Shown: positions 27,382 through 34,946 of the stretch, one piece after another
How positions within the stretch are numbered: position 1 is the stretch's first letter
Layout: every line of letters starts with the position of its first letter
Assembly: GCA_001704065.1 (NCBI GenBank)
Contig: LHBX01000017.1
Location: forward strand, 1 to 54,946
Origin: Pelagibacteraceae bacterium GOM-A1
GTDB taxonomy: Bacteria > Pseudomonadota > Alphaproteobacteria > Pelagibacterales > Pelagibacteraceae
Length of the DNA: 54,946 nucleotides
Direction of reading: 5' to 3'
Made by a program: the position numbers and the translations under genes
The notes under the pieces: model-generated
The model's input: the letters and a program-made list of their open reading frames with translations, nothing else
Database searches by the model: none
Told to the model about the DNA's origin: nothing

Positions 27382-27713
27382 TTAATTCTTCCAAGATAAT
27401 TAACCATTACAACACCAATAATAATTAAAAAAATCCCAATTAACCCATACATATTTGGTATCTGGTTATATTTAATCATACCGAAGACTAAAATAGCAGC
27501 CACTGTTATCCCACTATAAGTAGCATAAGTAAAACCTACTGGTATCATAGACATTGTTTTTGCAAGTCCATACATAGTTATACACATAAAAGCTATTGAT
27601 AATATCGTTGGAGTTAATTTTGAAAATCCATCTGAAATTTTAGCAAAACTATTTGCAGCAATTCCTGTTGATATAGCTAATACCAAATAAATATAACCAG
27701 ATAATGGTTTCAT
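27378..27713 (-). CDS. SMR-family small membrane protein lacking the catalytic Glu (first paralogue)
   Basis: This 111-residue protein has four membrane segments and the SMR core IPVGFTYATYSG and GVVMVNYLG. Aligned without gaps to EmrE, GYIYLVLAISTGIAANSFAK places Gly17 at the position of EmrE Glu14, the proton- and substrate-binding residue. Lys25 matches EmrE Lys22. EmrE Trp63 is a tyrosine here. It is the last gene of a ten-gene operon and overlaps its SMR neighbour by four bases, as in paired SMR systems. The loss of Glu14 makes a standard proton-coupled cation exporter unlikely. ArnE/ArnF-like lipid flippase subunits are a precedent for EmrE-like proteins without this residue. Confidence 0.82.
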   Translation of the reverse strand: MKPLSGYIYLVLAISTGIAANSFAKISDGFSKLTPTILSIAFMCITMYGLAKTMSMIPVGFTYATYSGITVAAILVFGMIKYNQIPNMYGLIGIFLIIIGVVMVNYLGRIN

Positions 27714-28045
27714 TTATTTGTTCCTAATAAGTTAACTATTAAGACACCCGATATAATTAAAATCAATCCAATTATTGTATAAAAATTTGGTACTTGATTA
27801 AATTTTATAACACCAACAGCAGCTGTTGCAATTATACATAAGCCTGCAAAAGAGGCATATGTTATTCCAACTGGTATACTTTTCATAACTAAAGACAAAG
27901 TATACATGCATCCAACAATTGTTACTGCTGTGATTATACTAGGTATTAATAATGTAAAACCTTGAGCACTTTTAGCAAAACTGTTAGATGCTGTTCCAAG
28001 AATTACTGCGATTAATAAAATTATATAAGCAGTTATATTATTCAT
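27710..28045 (-). CDS. SMR-family small membrane protein lacking the catalytic Glu (second paralogue)
   Basis: I take the ATG giving MNNITAYIILLIAVILGTAS (111 residues, the same length as its partner). An earlier ATG in the frame would add 19 residues with no membrane character and overlap the isomerase gene deeply. Again Gly17 occupies the EmrE Glu14 position, followed by ASNSFAKSAQGFT, and the Trp63 position is Phe. The shared G-x3-N-S-F-A-K motif in both proteins shows that the change is conserved, not random decay. Together they likely form a heterodimer. It overlaps the isomerase gene by eight bases. Confidence 0.8.
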   Translation of the reverse strand: MNNITAYIILLIAVILGTASNSFAKSAQGFTLLIPSIITAVTIVGCMYTLSLVMKSIPVGITYASFAGLCIIATAAVGVIKFNQVPNFYTIIGLILIISGVLIVNLLGTNK

Positions 28046-28634
28046 TTGCCTTCGACCATTTGATTGCATCTTCCATTCTATCATCTCCCCAGAATATTTC
28101 ATTTTTTACAACAAATGACGGACTTCCAAATATTTTGTTTTTTCTAGCTTTTTCTGTATTTGATAAATAAATATTATTTATTTCCTCAGAGCTTGCCTCT
28201 GAAACAATCTTTTCTTTATCTAAGCTTAGTTTTTCGCAGATTTCACTCAAGTTGGGTTCAACAGCAGGCTCTTTTCCTTCTTGAAACCATCGTTTATACG
28301 TAAGCTGAACGTAATCTACACCCCAGTTATTTTTTAAACCTAATATTGCAATTTTATTAGCTAAATCAAATTCTGTTAAAGGGTAAGGGACTGGTGTTTT
28401 GGCAAAAAATCCATAATTTTTTGCTCGTCTTTCTATGTCCCTCCACATGTAATCTACTTTATTTTTTTTTTCTTTAGGAAAGGGAACATTGTTCATTTCT
28501 TTCATTATTGCTCTCACACTAAAAGGAGTCCAGCTAAACTTAATTTGATGTTGTTTTTCTGCTTCTAGTGCTCGAGTAACGGAAAGATAAGTATAAGTAC
28601 TTCCGATAGAAAAATAGAAATCTATGTTGTTCAC
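28038..28634 (-). CDS. DsbA-like 2-hydroxychromene-2-carboxylate isomerase-family protein
   Basis: This 198-residue protein has the thioredoxin/GST-kappa fold of HCCA isomerases: IDFYFSIGSTYTYLSVTRA at the N terminus with the serine that replaces the redox cysteine, FSWTPFSVRAIMKEMNN, WRDIERRAKNYG near residue 65, and FGSPSFVVKNEIFWGDDRM at the C terminus. Members isomerise aromatic catabolites using glutathione, or act as DsbA-like oxidoreductases. The lack of a CxxC favours the glutathione type. It begins directly after the NTF2-like gene, inside the ten-gene operon. Confidence 0.85.
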   Translation of the reverse strand: MNNIDFYFSIGSTYTYLSVTRALEAEKQHQIKFSWTPFSVRAIMKEMNNVPFPKEKKNKVDYMWRDIERRAKNYGFFAKTPVPYPLTEFDLANKIAILGLKNNWGVDYVQLTYKRWFQEGKEPAVEPNLSEICEKLSLDKEKIVSEASSEEINNIYLSNTEKARKNKIFGSPSFVVKNEIFWGDDRMEDAIKWSKANE

Positions 28635-28955
28635 TTATTTTGGCATTGGTGTTGCGCCAGTTTCTAAACTAATCATTTTACCATCTTTGTATTTGTAGAC
28701 TGCCATAACTGCTTCTACATTACCATCATCAAATGTTACGAACGCATGGTGAACACCAACTTCATCATTTTCATAAACAATTCTAGTTTTATCTTGCTTG
28801 ATATCACCACTCATTGCCCATTTGATAACATCACCTTTAGTTAAAACACTCCCTGATTTATGCATTGTGAATTTAAAATCATCATGCAAAAGTTCGTTCA
28901 TTGCTGCTTCATCTTTATTTTTAATTGCAGCACTATATTTTTCTAATATTGACAT
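28635..28955 (-). CDS. NTF2/SnoaL-like small protein
   Basis: This 106-residue protein shows the NTF2-like pattern: an N-terminal helix (MSILEKYSAAIKNKDEAAMN), LLHDDFKFTMHKSG, and a beta-sheet region ending FDDGNVEAVMAVYKYKDGKM. The family forms a cone-shaped pocket and includes polyketide cyclases, isomerases and binding proteins. No catalytic residues can be assigned. It is located between a DUF1330-like gene and the isomerase gene; another NTF2-like gene starts the operon. Confidence 0.78.
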   Translation of the reverse strand: MSILEKYSAAIKNKDEAAMNELLHDDFKFTMHKSGSVLTKGDVIKWAMSGDIKQDKTRIVYENDEVGVHHAFVTFDDGNVEAVMAVYKYKDGKMISLETGATPMPK

Positions 28956-28966
28956 TTTTTTCTCCT

Positions 28967-29257
28967 TTATGCTCCTTTAATTATTAATGTATTTGATACT
29001 GTATTATCTAATCTAATTTGTCTGATAGGTTTATATATTTCTGAATTGTACCACTCAAAAACTTTTTCATAGGATGGGAATTTAATTACAACAGTTCTTG
29101 GATATTTCCACTCACCTTCAATAACTTCATTTTCGCCACCTCTTATTATGTATTCGCCGCCAAACATTTGAGCAGTTGGAGGAGCTTTTTCCAAATACTC
29201 TTTGTAATTTTCAGGATTTAGCACATTAATATTTAATATGATATATCCTGAAGGCAT
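28967..29257 (-). CDS. DUF1330-family protein
   Basis: This 96-residue protein has the DUF1330 pattern: YIILNINVLNPENYKEYLEKA, FGGEYIIRGGENEVIEGEW near residue 31, and VVIKFPSYEKVFEWYNSEIY near residue 56. The family adopts a dimeric ferredoxin-like fold. Its biochemical role is not established. It is the third of three consecutive 96-residue genes of this operon. Confidence 0.85.
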   Translation of the reverse strand: MPSGYIILNINVLNPENYKEYLEKAPPTAQMFGGEYIIRGGENEVIEGEWKYPRTVVIKFPSYEKVFEWYNSEIYKPIRQIRLDNTVSNTLIIKGA

Positions 29258-29280
29258 TACAAACCTTATTACAAAAATTA

Positions 29281-29571
29281 TTACATATCTACTTTATTTA
29301 ATTCGTAGACACTGTAACTTTCCATAACTTCTTTCATAACTGGACCTGATACTGGATTACTTCCATCTATGAACGCTTTTAGAGCAGCTTTATTGATCAC
29401 AAAAATTTTAAACATTACTGTTTTTTTGTCAGGTGCAACTGTTCCAATTGTTTTTGATACATTTGCAACTTTCGATCTCTCTGCCATACCAGCATCTGAT
29501 TGCATAAAGCCCATAAACTTTTCTAGCATCCCTTCTTTAAGGTGAGCTACGACTAATGTTTCTGTTTCCAT
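29281..29571 (-). CDS. Small ferredoxin-like-fold candidate, unknown function
   Basis: I do not recognise a named family with confidence. The 96-residue sequence has alternating strand and helix segments: ETLVVAHLKEGMLEKFMGFM, a central GTVAPDKKTVMFKIFVINKA, then a helix ALKAFIDG. This is consistent with a dimeric alpha/beta barrel. By eye it aligns over its central third with the next gene upstream (29599-29889), so the two may be divergent paralogues. No signal peptide or cysteines are present. Confidence 0.65.
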   Translation of the reverse strand: METETLVVAHLKEGMLEKFMGFMQSDAGMAERSKVANVSKTIGTVAPDKKTVMFKIFVINKAALKAFIDGSNPVSGPVMKEVMESYSVYELNKVDM

Positions 29572-29598
29572 AATTTATCCTTTCTTTATATTAATTGT

Positions 29599-29889
29599 TT
29601 ATCCACTAAAATTTTCCATAAAATCTTCATGCATTGGTGTAATCTTTGCTGAATCTAAATCCACACCTGCTTCAGCTCTTGCTGCATGAAGTTCTTTGTC
29701 ATTTTTAAATGCTTCAAAACCTTGCATGGTTGCATACTTAACGATTACAGTAAATTTTGAAGGGTCTTCTTTAGATACACCCGCAAAAATAATAGTAGCA
29801 CCAAATCCTTTAATTTTTTCAGCATTCGCCTTTACCATATTCATCCAAGATGAAAATGATTTTATATTTTCTTCTATTTTTATGATCAT
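29599..29889 (-). CDS. Small DUF3764-like protein, unknown function
   Basis: This 96-residue cytoplasmic protein contains SFSSWMNMVKANAEKIKGFG, then IIFAGVSKEDPSKFTVIVKY near residue 34 and FEAFKNDKELHAARAEAG. The GVSKEDPSK strand-turn is reminiscent of DUF3764 proteins of marine cyanobacteria, an assignment I make from memory with moderate confidence. A ferredoxin-like fold is likely. Function is unknown. It follows the secreted cupin gene by 13 bases. Confidence 0.65.
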   Translation of the reverse strand: MIIKIEENIKSFSSWMNMVKANAEKIKGFGATIIFAGVSKEDPSKFTVIVKYATMQGFEAFKNDKELHAARAEAGVDLDSAKITPMHEDFMENFSG

Positions 29890-29902
29890 TTCTTTTTCCT
29901 TT

Positions 29903-30301
29903 TTATTTTACCGGTGTCATAATTTTCTGTCCTTCGACACCAATTGCAACTACAATCGCTTTAACTGGAACATTTCCAATATTTTTCGACTCGTGTACAA
30001 TTCCAACATCTTCAACAAATGCATCACCAGCTTTGAATACTTGGGTTTTTCCTTCATGAATTAATTCAATTTCACCTTGCTGGATCATAATTAAAACTGG
30101 AAATGAGTGCGTATGAGGAGTTACAGGAGCTCCTACAGGTACAGTAAATTCAAAAGCTGTTATTTTTGCTTTTCCAGTAGGGTATACAATATCATTTCCC
30201 ATTCCTGTTTGACTTGTTGATAGAATTCTCTTTACGTGGCTATCTGCGTAAACATTAGCTGTAAATAAACTTAAAATTAATACTAAAATTGTTTTTTTCA
30301 T
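29903..30301 (-). CDS. Secreted cupin-domain protein
   Basis: This 132-residue protein has a clear signal peptide (KKTILVLILSLFTANVYA, cleavage near residue 19) and one cupin barrel. Metal-binding histidines are visible in VTPHTHSFPVLIMIQQGE (His-x-His near residue 62) and VGIVHES near residue 101. The glutamate usually found four residues after HxH is missing, so a three-histidine metal site is likely. Location should be periplasmic. Role unknown; it might bind or transform a small molecule together with the neighbouring secreted protein. Confidence 0.82.
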   Translation of the reverse strand: MKKTILVLILSLFTANVYADSHVKRILSTSQTGMGNDIVYPTGKAKITAFEFTVPVGAPVTPHTHSFPVLIMIQQGEIELIHEGKTQVFKAGDAFVEDVGIVHESKNIGNVPVKAIVVAIGVEGQKIMTPVK

Positions 30302-30314
30302 TTTTTCCTTTCAG

Positions 30315-30782
30315 TTAGTTCAAATTATAAGTACCAACGATTTGATTGTAAGATTGTACAACTCCATCTTTAGCTGAATCAATTTGCGCATAAGATGTTG
30401 TTCCACCTCCAGAAATATTCTCATATTTCCCTGTTCCACTTACAAACTTCCATCTTAATATTTTTCCCATTACGCCTTCGTAATGTGTTGTTGTAGTACT
30501 ACCATCTTCAAATTTGTTTATACAAATGCCTGTCTCAAAACCTTTTCCTTTAAGTCCAACAATTGATCCAACACAATATGATGAAGATCTGTCACCAAAA
30601 GTTGTTCCCTCAATAGCTTTATTACCAATAGTTCCTTCATATATTATCGAAAAATTGCCTTTATCATCACCTATAACTTTAGAAGTGCCAGAGAAAAAAC
30701 CAGTTTGTTTAATTTGTCCTTGCTCAGCAAAAGCTGTACTCGACATAAATACGAAAATTAAAATAAAATATAATTTTTTCAT
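30315..30782 (-). CDS. Secreted beta-barrel-like protein of unknown function
   Basis: This 155-residue protein has a signal peptide (MKKLYFILIFVFMSSTAFA). The mature part is glycine- and threonine-rich and predicted to be mostly beta strands. It contains GTGKYENISGGGTTSYAQ near residue 115, a pattern seen in allene-oxide-cyclase or dirigent-like barrels, and two cysteines (SSYCVGS, TGICINK). The barrel suggestion is tentative and no function is assigned. It lies six bases downstream of the first gene of the operon and next to the secreted cupin gene. Confidence 0.72.
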   Translation of the reverse strand: MKKLYFILIFVFMSSTAFAEQGQIKQTGFFSGTSKVIGDDKGNFSIIYEGTIGNKAIEGTTFGDRSSSYCVGSIVGLKGKGFETGICINKFEDGSTTTTHYEGVMGKILRWKFVSGTGKYENISGGGTTSYAQIDSAKDGVVQSYNQIVGTYNLN

Positions 30783-30788
30783 AAACTC

Positions 30789-31163
30789 TTACTTCTTAAT
30801 TGCATTGAACATGCTTAGTGTGTCATCAAACGCAATAAATAATGTCAGTTTACCATCATCGCTTACTTCAAAATAATGACCAAAAATAGTATCCATGCCA
30901 TCTGCCTTAGCAGTTGCTTTAACAAACACTTTATTCCCCTCACTAATCATCATATCAGGGGTTACTGAAAAATTACTCCAAAGATTTGGAACTTGCATCA
31001 TGGTTTTCATATATGCCTCTTTGCCTTTATGAGTTCCTGACATTGGATGCTTATCCCCAGGATAAATCCAAGTGATATCATCATGTACCATTTCCATAAA
31101 TCCCTCCATATCTCCTTTGCCAAAAAGTTCATATCCTTTTTTAACTACTTCTTTTGCGTCCAT
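30789..31163 (-). CDS. NTF2/SnoaL-like protein (first gene of the ten-gene operon)
   Basis: This 124-residue protein has the SnoaL/NTF2 pattern: VVKKGYELFGKGDMEGFMEM, VHDDITWIYPGDKHPMSGTHK near residue 26, KEAYMKTMMQ, and GHYFEVSDDGKLT near residue 94. Such proteins include ketosteroid-isomerase-like enzymes and ligand binders. It is the promoter-proximal gene of the operon, after an 82-base gap that separates it from cysK. It is not obviously a duplicate of the 106-residue NTF2-like gene further down. Confidence 0.82.
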   Translation of the reverse strand: MDAKEVVKKGYELFGKGDMEGFMEMVHDDITWIYPGDKHPMSGTHKGKEAYMKTMMQVPNLWSNFSVTPDMMISEGNKVFVKATAKADGMDTIFGHYFEVSDDGKLTLFIAFDDTLSMFNAIKK

Positions 31164-31245
31164 AAAATTTCCTTAATTTTTTAATTATTATTATTTATTG
31201 TAAGTTAAAAATGTAATGGTTTTATTACAGTGCTGATATGCGTGA

Positions 31246-32247
31246 TTATATCCAATCGGGATAAGGTAAACCTTTTTCAATTAAAAAAGGTTTATTAAAC
31301 ATCTTTGAGTTGTATCTGTCTGATTTGTCGCAAAGAATAGTGACAATAGTTTTTCCTGGTCCTAATTTTTTACCCAATCTTATTGCGCCTGCAATATTTA
31401 CTCCACAACTTGTTCCAAGACTTAAACCTTCATTTTTGATTAAATCATATAGTATTGGCAAAGACTCTTTATCTTCAATTGAAAAGGCTCCATCTATTTT
31501 TGCTTCTGCAAAATTAGCAGTTACTCTGCTGGATCCAATGCCTTCAGTTATTGATCCACCTTCAGCTTTTAACTCACCGTTTTCAATGTGATTGTAAAGA
31601 GAGGATCCCTTTGGATCTGATAGATAAATTTTTATATCTTTATTTTTCTCTTTTAAAAAACTACTTACTCCACCAATTGTTCCCCCAGTTCCAGAAGAAC
31701 ATACAAATCCATCAACTTTACCTTCAGTTTGTTCCCATATCTCAGGACCCGTTGTATTATAGTGACCTTTTGAGTTTGCTGTATTATCAAATTGATTTGC
31801 CCAAACAACTCCGTGATTATTTGAACTTTTTAGGTCTTCAGCCATTCTAGCAGCAACTTTAACAAAGTTATTTTCATCTTTATAAGGTTTTGGTGGAACT
31901 AATTTTAAATCTGCACCAATATTTCTTAATGTATCTTTTTTTTCTTGAGTTTGATTATCATTCATTACAATAATCGTTTTGTAACCAAGTGAATTTCCAA
32001 TAAGGCATAAACCAATGCCAGTGTTTCCTGCAGTTCCTTCTACAATTATTCCACCTTTAGATATTAATTTTTTTTGTTCAGCATCCCTTATTAAAGCAAG
32101 TGCTGCTCTGTCTTTTACAGATCCTCCTGGATTTAAATATTCGGCTTTACCATAAATGTTACAGCCAGTTATTTCAGATGCAGCTTTCAGTTTTATTAAA
32201 GGAGTATTTCCAATTGATTGGATAAAATCATCCTTGTAATTTTTCAT
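31246..32247 (-). CDS. cysK: Cysteine synthase A (O-acetylserine sulfhydrylase)
   Basis: This 333-residue PLP enzyme combines O-acetylserine with sulfide to give cysteine. It has IGNTPLIKLKAASE, NPGGSVKDRAALALI with the PLP lysine near residue 45, GTAGNTGIG near residue 71, the phosphate loop SSGTGGTIGGVS near residue 179, and SLGTSCGVN near residue 271. The C-terminal extension ending GLPYPDWI is usual in alphaproteobacterial forms. Its ATG shares a base with the cysE stop, so the two are coupled and should feed one another. Confidence 0.93.
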   Translation of the reverse strand: MKNYKDDFIQSIGNTPLIKLKAASEITGCNIYGKAEYLNPGGSVKDRAALALIRDAEQKKLISKGGIIVEGTAGNTGIGLCLIGNSLGYKTIIVMNDNQTQEKKDTLRNIGADLKLVPPKPYKDENNFVKVAARMAEDLKSSNNHGVVWANQFDNTANSKGHYNTTGPEIWEQTEGKVDGFVCSSGTGGTIGGVSSFLKEKNKDIKIYLSDPKGSSLYNHIENGELKAEGGSITEGIGSSRVTANFAEAKIDGAFSIEDKESLPILYDLIKNEGLSLGTSCGVNIAGAIRLGKKLGPGKTIVTILCDKSDRYNSKMFNKPFLIEKGLPYPDWI

Positions 32248-32822
32248 TATTCTTTTTCCTCATTGCCATTTGTAACAGCATAAGGTTTAAATTCTTCAGT
32301 TGCTGTTCCAACATTCTTAGCAGGTATTCCTACCATAACAGCATTTTCAGGAACATTTTTTGTTACAACTGCATTAGCACCAATTCTTGCATTTTTCCCT
32401 ACAACTACAGGCCCCAAAATTTGTGCCCCTGAACCAACAACAACATTATCATGAAGAGTAGGGTGTCTTTTAATTTCTCTTTGATCATTGGAATTTATGC
32501 TTGGAGATATTCCACCTAAAGTAACCATATGATAAATTGTTACGTTATCTGCAATGTCAGATGTTTCACCTATAACGACGCCCATACCGTGATCAATAAA
32601 TAAATTTTTACCTATCTTAGCTCTTGGATGAATTTCAATACCAGTTAAAAATCTTGAAAATTGAGAAATTATTCTTGCGATAAGATCGAATTTTGCAGTA
32701 GCAAAAAAATTTGCAATTCTGTGAAAAAATACAGCCTTAACGCCAGGGTACGTTAATATTACACTTAACTTAGATCTTGCCGCTGGATCCCTATCAATAA
32801 TTGATTGCAAATAGCCATTCAT
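32247..32822 (-). CDS. cysE: Serine O-acetyltransferase (short EpsC/CysE type)
   Basis: This 191-residue acetyltransferase has a short N-terminal helical part ([21 protein letters not shown]) and a left-handed beta-helix of hexapeptide repeats: [20 protein letters not shown] near residue 82 with the catalytic histidine, [16 protein letters not shown], and [26 protein letters not shown]. It makes O-acetylserine from serine and acetyl-CoA for cysK. The short form lacks most of the N-terminal domain of enteric CysE. It is the middle gene of a cysteine/sulfide module. Confidence 0.93.
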   Translation of the reverse strand: MNGYLQSIIDRDPAARSKLSVILTYPGVKAVFFHRIANFFATAKFDLIARIISQFSRFLTGIEIHPRAKIGKNLFIDHGMGVVIGETSDIADNVTIYHMVTLGGISPSINSNDQREIKRHPTLHDNVVVGSGAQILGPVVVGKNARIGANAVVTKNVPENAVMVGIPAKNVGTATEEFKPYAVTNGNEEKE

Positions 32823-32859
32823 AGACTGCCTATATAGTTATTAATGTTGGAATTTAAAG

Positions 32860-33555
32860 TTAATTAATATTGTCTAAAGTAAGCCCTTTTACATTAGCTG
32901 GCACTGCGACATCCATCATTTTTGGATTTGCAAGATTTAGATTATTCATTATATCCGCGTATTCTTCCTTTGAACTTACTTTTAATCTTGGATTATTATT
33001 TTTTTCATTTTCAATAGTGGAAAATTTCTTGCCATTATAATCATGAGCTGGAAATACGAGAGTTTTTTCGGGTAATTTTAATAATTTATTAAATATAGAA
33101 TCATAAGCATCGTAAGCATTACCATTTTGAAAATCTGTTCTACCACTTCCATTTATTAAAAGTGTATCTCCAGTAAAAACTCTATCATTCATCAAAAAAC
33201 TATAAGAGCAGTCAGTATGACCAGGAGTATAAATTGCTTGAAGTTCAACTTCTTCAACTTTAATTTTTTCACCATCTTTAATTCTTAGATCTATCACTTC
33301 TGATTTAGATTTTTCTCCCATAACTCTTATACAGTTTGTTCTTTTATTTAATTCATTTAATGCTGAGATGTGATCAGCATGAATGTGAGTATCAATTACT
33401 TTTACAAGTTTAAGATCTAAATTATTTAATATAGTTGAATACTCATCAGAATGTTCAATGACTGGATCAATTATTAATGCTTCTCTACCTTCACCACTTG
33501 CAATTATATAAGTGTATGTAGAAGATTTTTGATCGAAAAGTTGTTCAAATATCAT
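32860..33555 (-). CDS. ETHE1-like persulfide dioxygenase (metallo-beta-lactamase fold)
   Basis: This 231-residue protein has THIHADHISALNELNKR near residue 56, YTPGHTDCSYSF near residue 109, FTGDTLLINGSGRTDFQNG near residue 131 and FPAHDYNGK near residue 167. The GSGRTDFQ segment separates ETHE1-type persulfide dioxygenases from glyoxalase II. It oxidises glutathione persulfide to sulfite with a mononuclear iron. Its position ahead of cysE and cysK implies a role in sulfide or persulfide balance. It is divergent from a peroxiredoxin gene. Confidence 0.9.
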   Translation of the reverse strand: MIFEQLFDQKSSTYTYIIASGEGREALIIDPVIEHSDEYSTILNNLDLKLVKVIDTHIHADHISALNELNKRTNCIRVMGEKSKSEVIDLRIKDGEKIKVEEVELQAIYTPGHTDCSYSFLMNDRVFTGDTLLINGSGRTDFQNGNAYDAYDSIFNKLLKLPEKTLVFPAHDYNGKKFSTIENEKNNNPRLKVSSKEEYADIMNNLNLANPKMMDVAVPANVKGLTLDNIN

Positions 33556-33577
33556 AAATACTTAACTTTATAAAAGT

Positions 33578-33606
33578 TTGCTTAGTAAAACAATCTTTCA
33601 TATAAT
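33578..33606 (+). promoter_or_regulatory. Sigma-70-type promoter of the peroxiredoxin gene
   Basis: TTGCTT (33578-33583) and a perfect TATAAT (33601-33606) are 17 bases apart. They lie 24 bases before the peroxiredoxin ATG, leaving a short leader with the strong AAGGAGGAGA ribosome-binding site. The -35 is a weak match; the spacing and -10 are ideal. Confidence 0.55.
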
Positions 33607-33629
33607 ATTTTTTTTATAAGGAGGAGACA

Positions 33630-34289
33630 ATGTTAAAAATAAATAGTATGTGTCCTGATTTTCAAGCTAAAACAACTGAAGGAGATATTTCTTTTCACGA
33701 ATGGTTAGGTGATAGTTGGGGAGTTATTTTTTCACACCCTAAAGATTTTACACCAGTTTGTACTACAGAACTTGGTGCTTTAGGATTAATGAAAGATGAA
33801 TTCGATAAAAGAAATGTCAAAGTAATTGGTTTAAGCGTTGATGGGGTAGAGGATCATAAAAAATGGCTAGATGATATTAAAGATGTATCTGGTACAAAAC
33901 CAAATTATCCAATTATTGCTGATGAAGATTTAAAAGTAGCAAAATTGTTTAATATGTTGGAAGCAGATGCTGGAACAACCTCAATGGGTAGAACTGCAGT
34001 TGATAATGAAACTGTAAGAACTATTTTTGTAATCAGACCTGATAAGAGAATTGGATTATATCTTACATATCCTATGGCAACTGGAAGAAACTTTTTAGAG
34101 ATTTTGCGAGCAATAGACTCTATGCAGCTAACAGCTAAACATAAAGTAGCTACTCCTGCTAATTGGAAAAAGGGAGAGGATGTTGTTATTTTGCCAGCGA
34201 TTAAAGATGATGAAGCTAAAAAAATATATCCAGATGGATGGGAAACTGTAAAACCTTATCTAAGAAAGGTACCAGATCCTTCTAAGTAA
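33630..34289 (+). CDS. 1-Cys peroxiredoxin (Prx6 type)
   Basis: This 219-residue thioredoxin-fold peroxidase has the peroxidatic site SHPKDFTPVCTTELG with Cys44. No C-terminal resolving cysteine is present. The long C-terminal part (TPANWKKGEDVVILPAI, then YPDGWETVKPYLR) is typical of Prx6. It removes hydrogen peroxide or organic peroxides in the cytoplasm. A strong AAGGAGG ribosome-binding site and good promoter suggest high expression. It is divergent from the persulfide dioxygenase. Confidence 0.95.
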   Translation: MLKINSMCPDFQAKTTEGDISFHEWLGDSWGVIFSHPKDFTPVCTTELGALGLMKDEFDKRNVKVIGLSVDGVEDHKKWLDDIKDVSGTKPNYPIIADEDLKVAKLFNMLEADAGTTSMGRTAVDNETVRTIFVIRPDKRIGLYLTYPMATGRNFLEILRAIDSMQLTAKHKVATPANWKKGEDVVILPAIKDDEAKKIYPDGWETVKPYLRKVPDPSK

Positions 34290-34290
34290 A

Positions 34291-34944
34291 TTGGATAAAA
34301 ATATTTTAAACCGACAATCTCAGCATTGGGAAACTAATTTCTCAAATAAGCCTGAGATGTTTGGTTTAGAACCAAGTTTACCTGCAAAAAAAGCTTTAAA
34401 TATTTTCAAAGAAAATAATTATTCTAAAATTGTTGAGCTAGGAGCAGGTCTAGGAAGAGATAGCATTTACTTTGGAAAGAATTCGATAAATGTGACAGCA
34501 TTAGACTATAGTGAAAATGGAATTAAAATTATCAATGAAAAAATAAAAAAAGAAAATTTAACATCTTCAATTTCAACATTAAAATTTGACATAAGAGAAG
34601 ACTTACCATTTGAAACTAATTCAGTTGACGCTTGTTATTCACATATGCTTTATTGCATGGCTTTAACCCAGAAAGATTTGGACAAACTTAATAGCGAAAT
34701 TCATAGAATTTTAAAACCTGGAGGATTAAATATTTACACAGTCAGAAATACTGATGATGGAGACTATAAAAAAGGAATTCATAGAGGAGAAGATCTATAC
34801 GAAATAGATGGTTTTATTATTCATTTTTTTTCTAAAGATAAAATACTGAATTTAACAAATGGATTTAAAAACTTAAATATTGAGTATTTTGAAGAAGGAT
34901 CATTTCCAAGAAAATTATATTTTATTTGTAATAAAAAAAATTGA
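34291..34944 (+). CDS. Class I SAM-dependent methyltransferase
   Basis: This 217-residue protein has the SAM-binding motif IVELGAGLGRDSIYF near residue 50, the acidic TALDYSENGI near residue 70, FDIREDLPFE near residue 94, and HRILKPGGLNIYTVRN near residue 131. This resembles TehB/UbiE-like small-molecule methyltransferases. The substrate is unknown. It begins with TTG one base after the peroxiredoxin stop and has no clear ribosome-binding site, so translation may depend on the preceding gene. It ends two bases before a convergent racemase. Confidence 0.85.
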   Translation: MDKNILNRQSQHWETNFSNKPEMFGLEPSLPAKKALNIFKENNYSKIVELGAGLGRDSIYFGKNSINVTALDYSENGIKIINEKIKKENLTSSISTLKFDIREDLPFETNSVDACYSHMLYCMALTQKDLDKLNSEIHRILKPGGLNIYTVRNTDDGDYKKGIHRGEDLYEIDGFIIHFFSKDKILNLTNGFKNLNIEYFEEGSFPRKLYFICNKKN

Positions 34945-34946
34945 AT

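Noticed and set aside
28046-28102. 19-residue extension of the second SMR protein
   Set aside because: No membrane or conserved character, deep overlap with the isomerase gene, and the shorter form equals the partner length of 111.
31212-31229. Inverted repeat TGTAAT-N6-ATTACA before the ten-gene operon
   Set aside because: Six-base arms in AT-rich DNA; plausible operator position but too weak to list as a feature.
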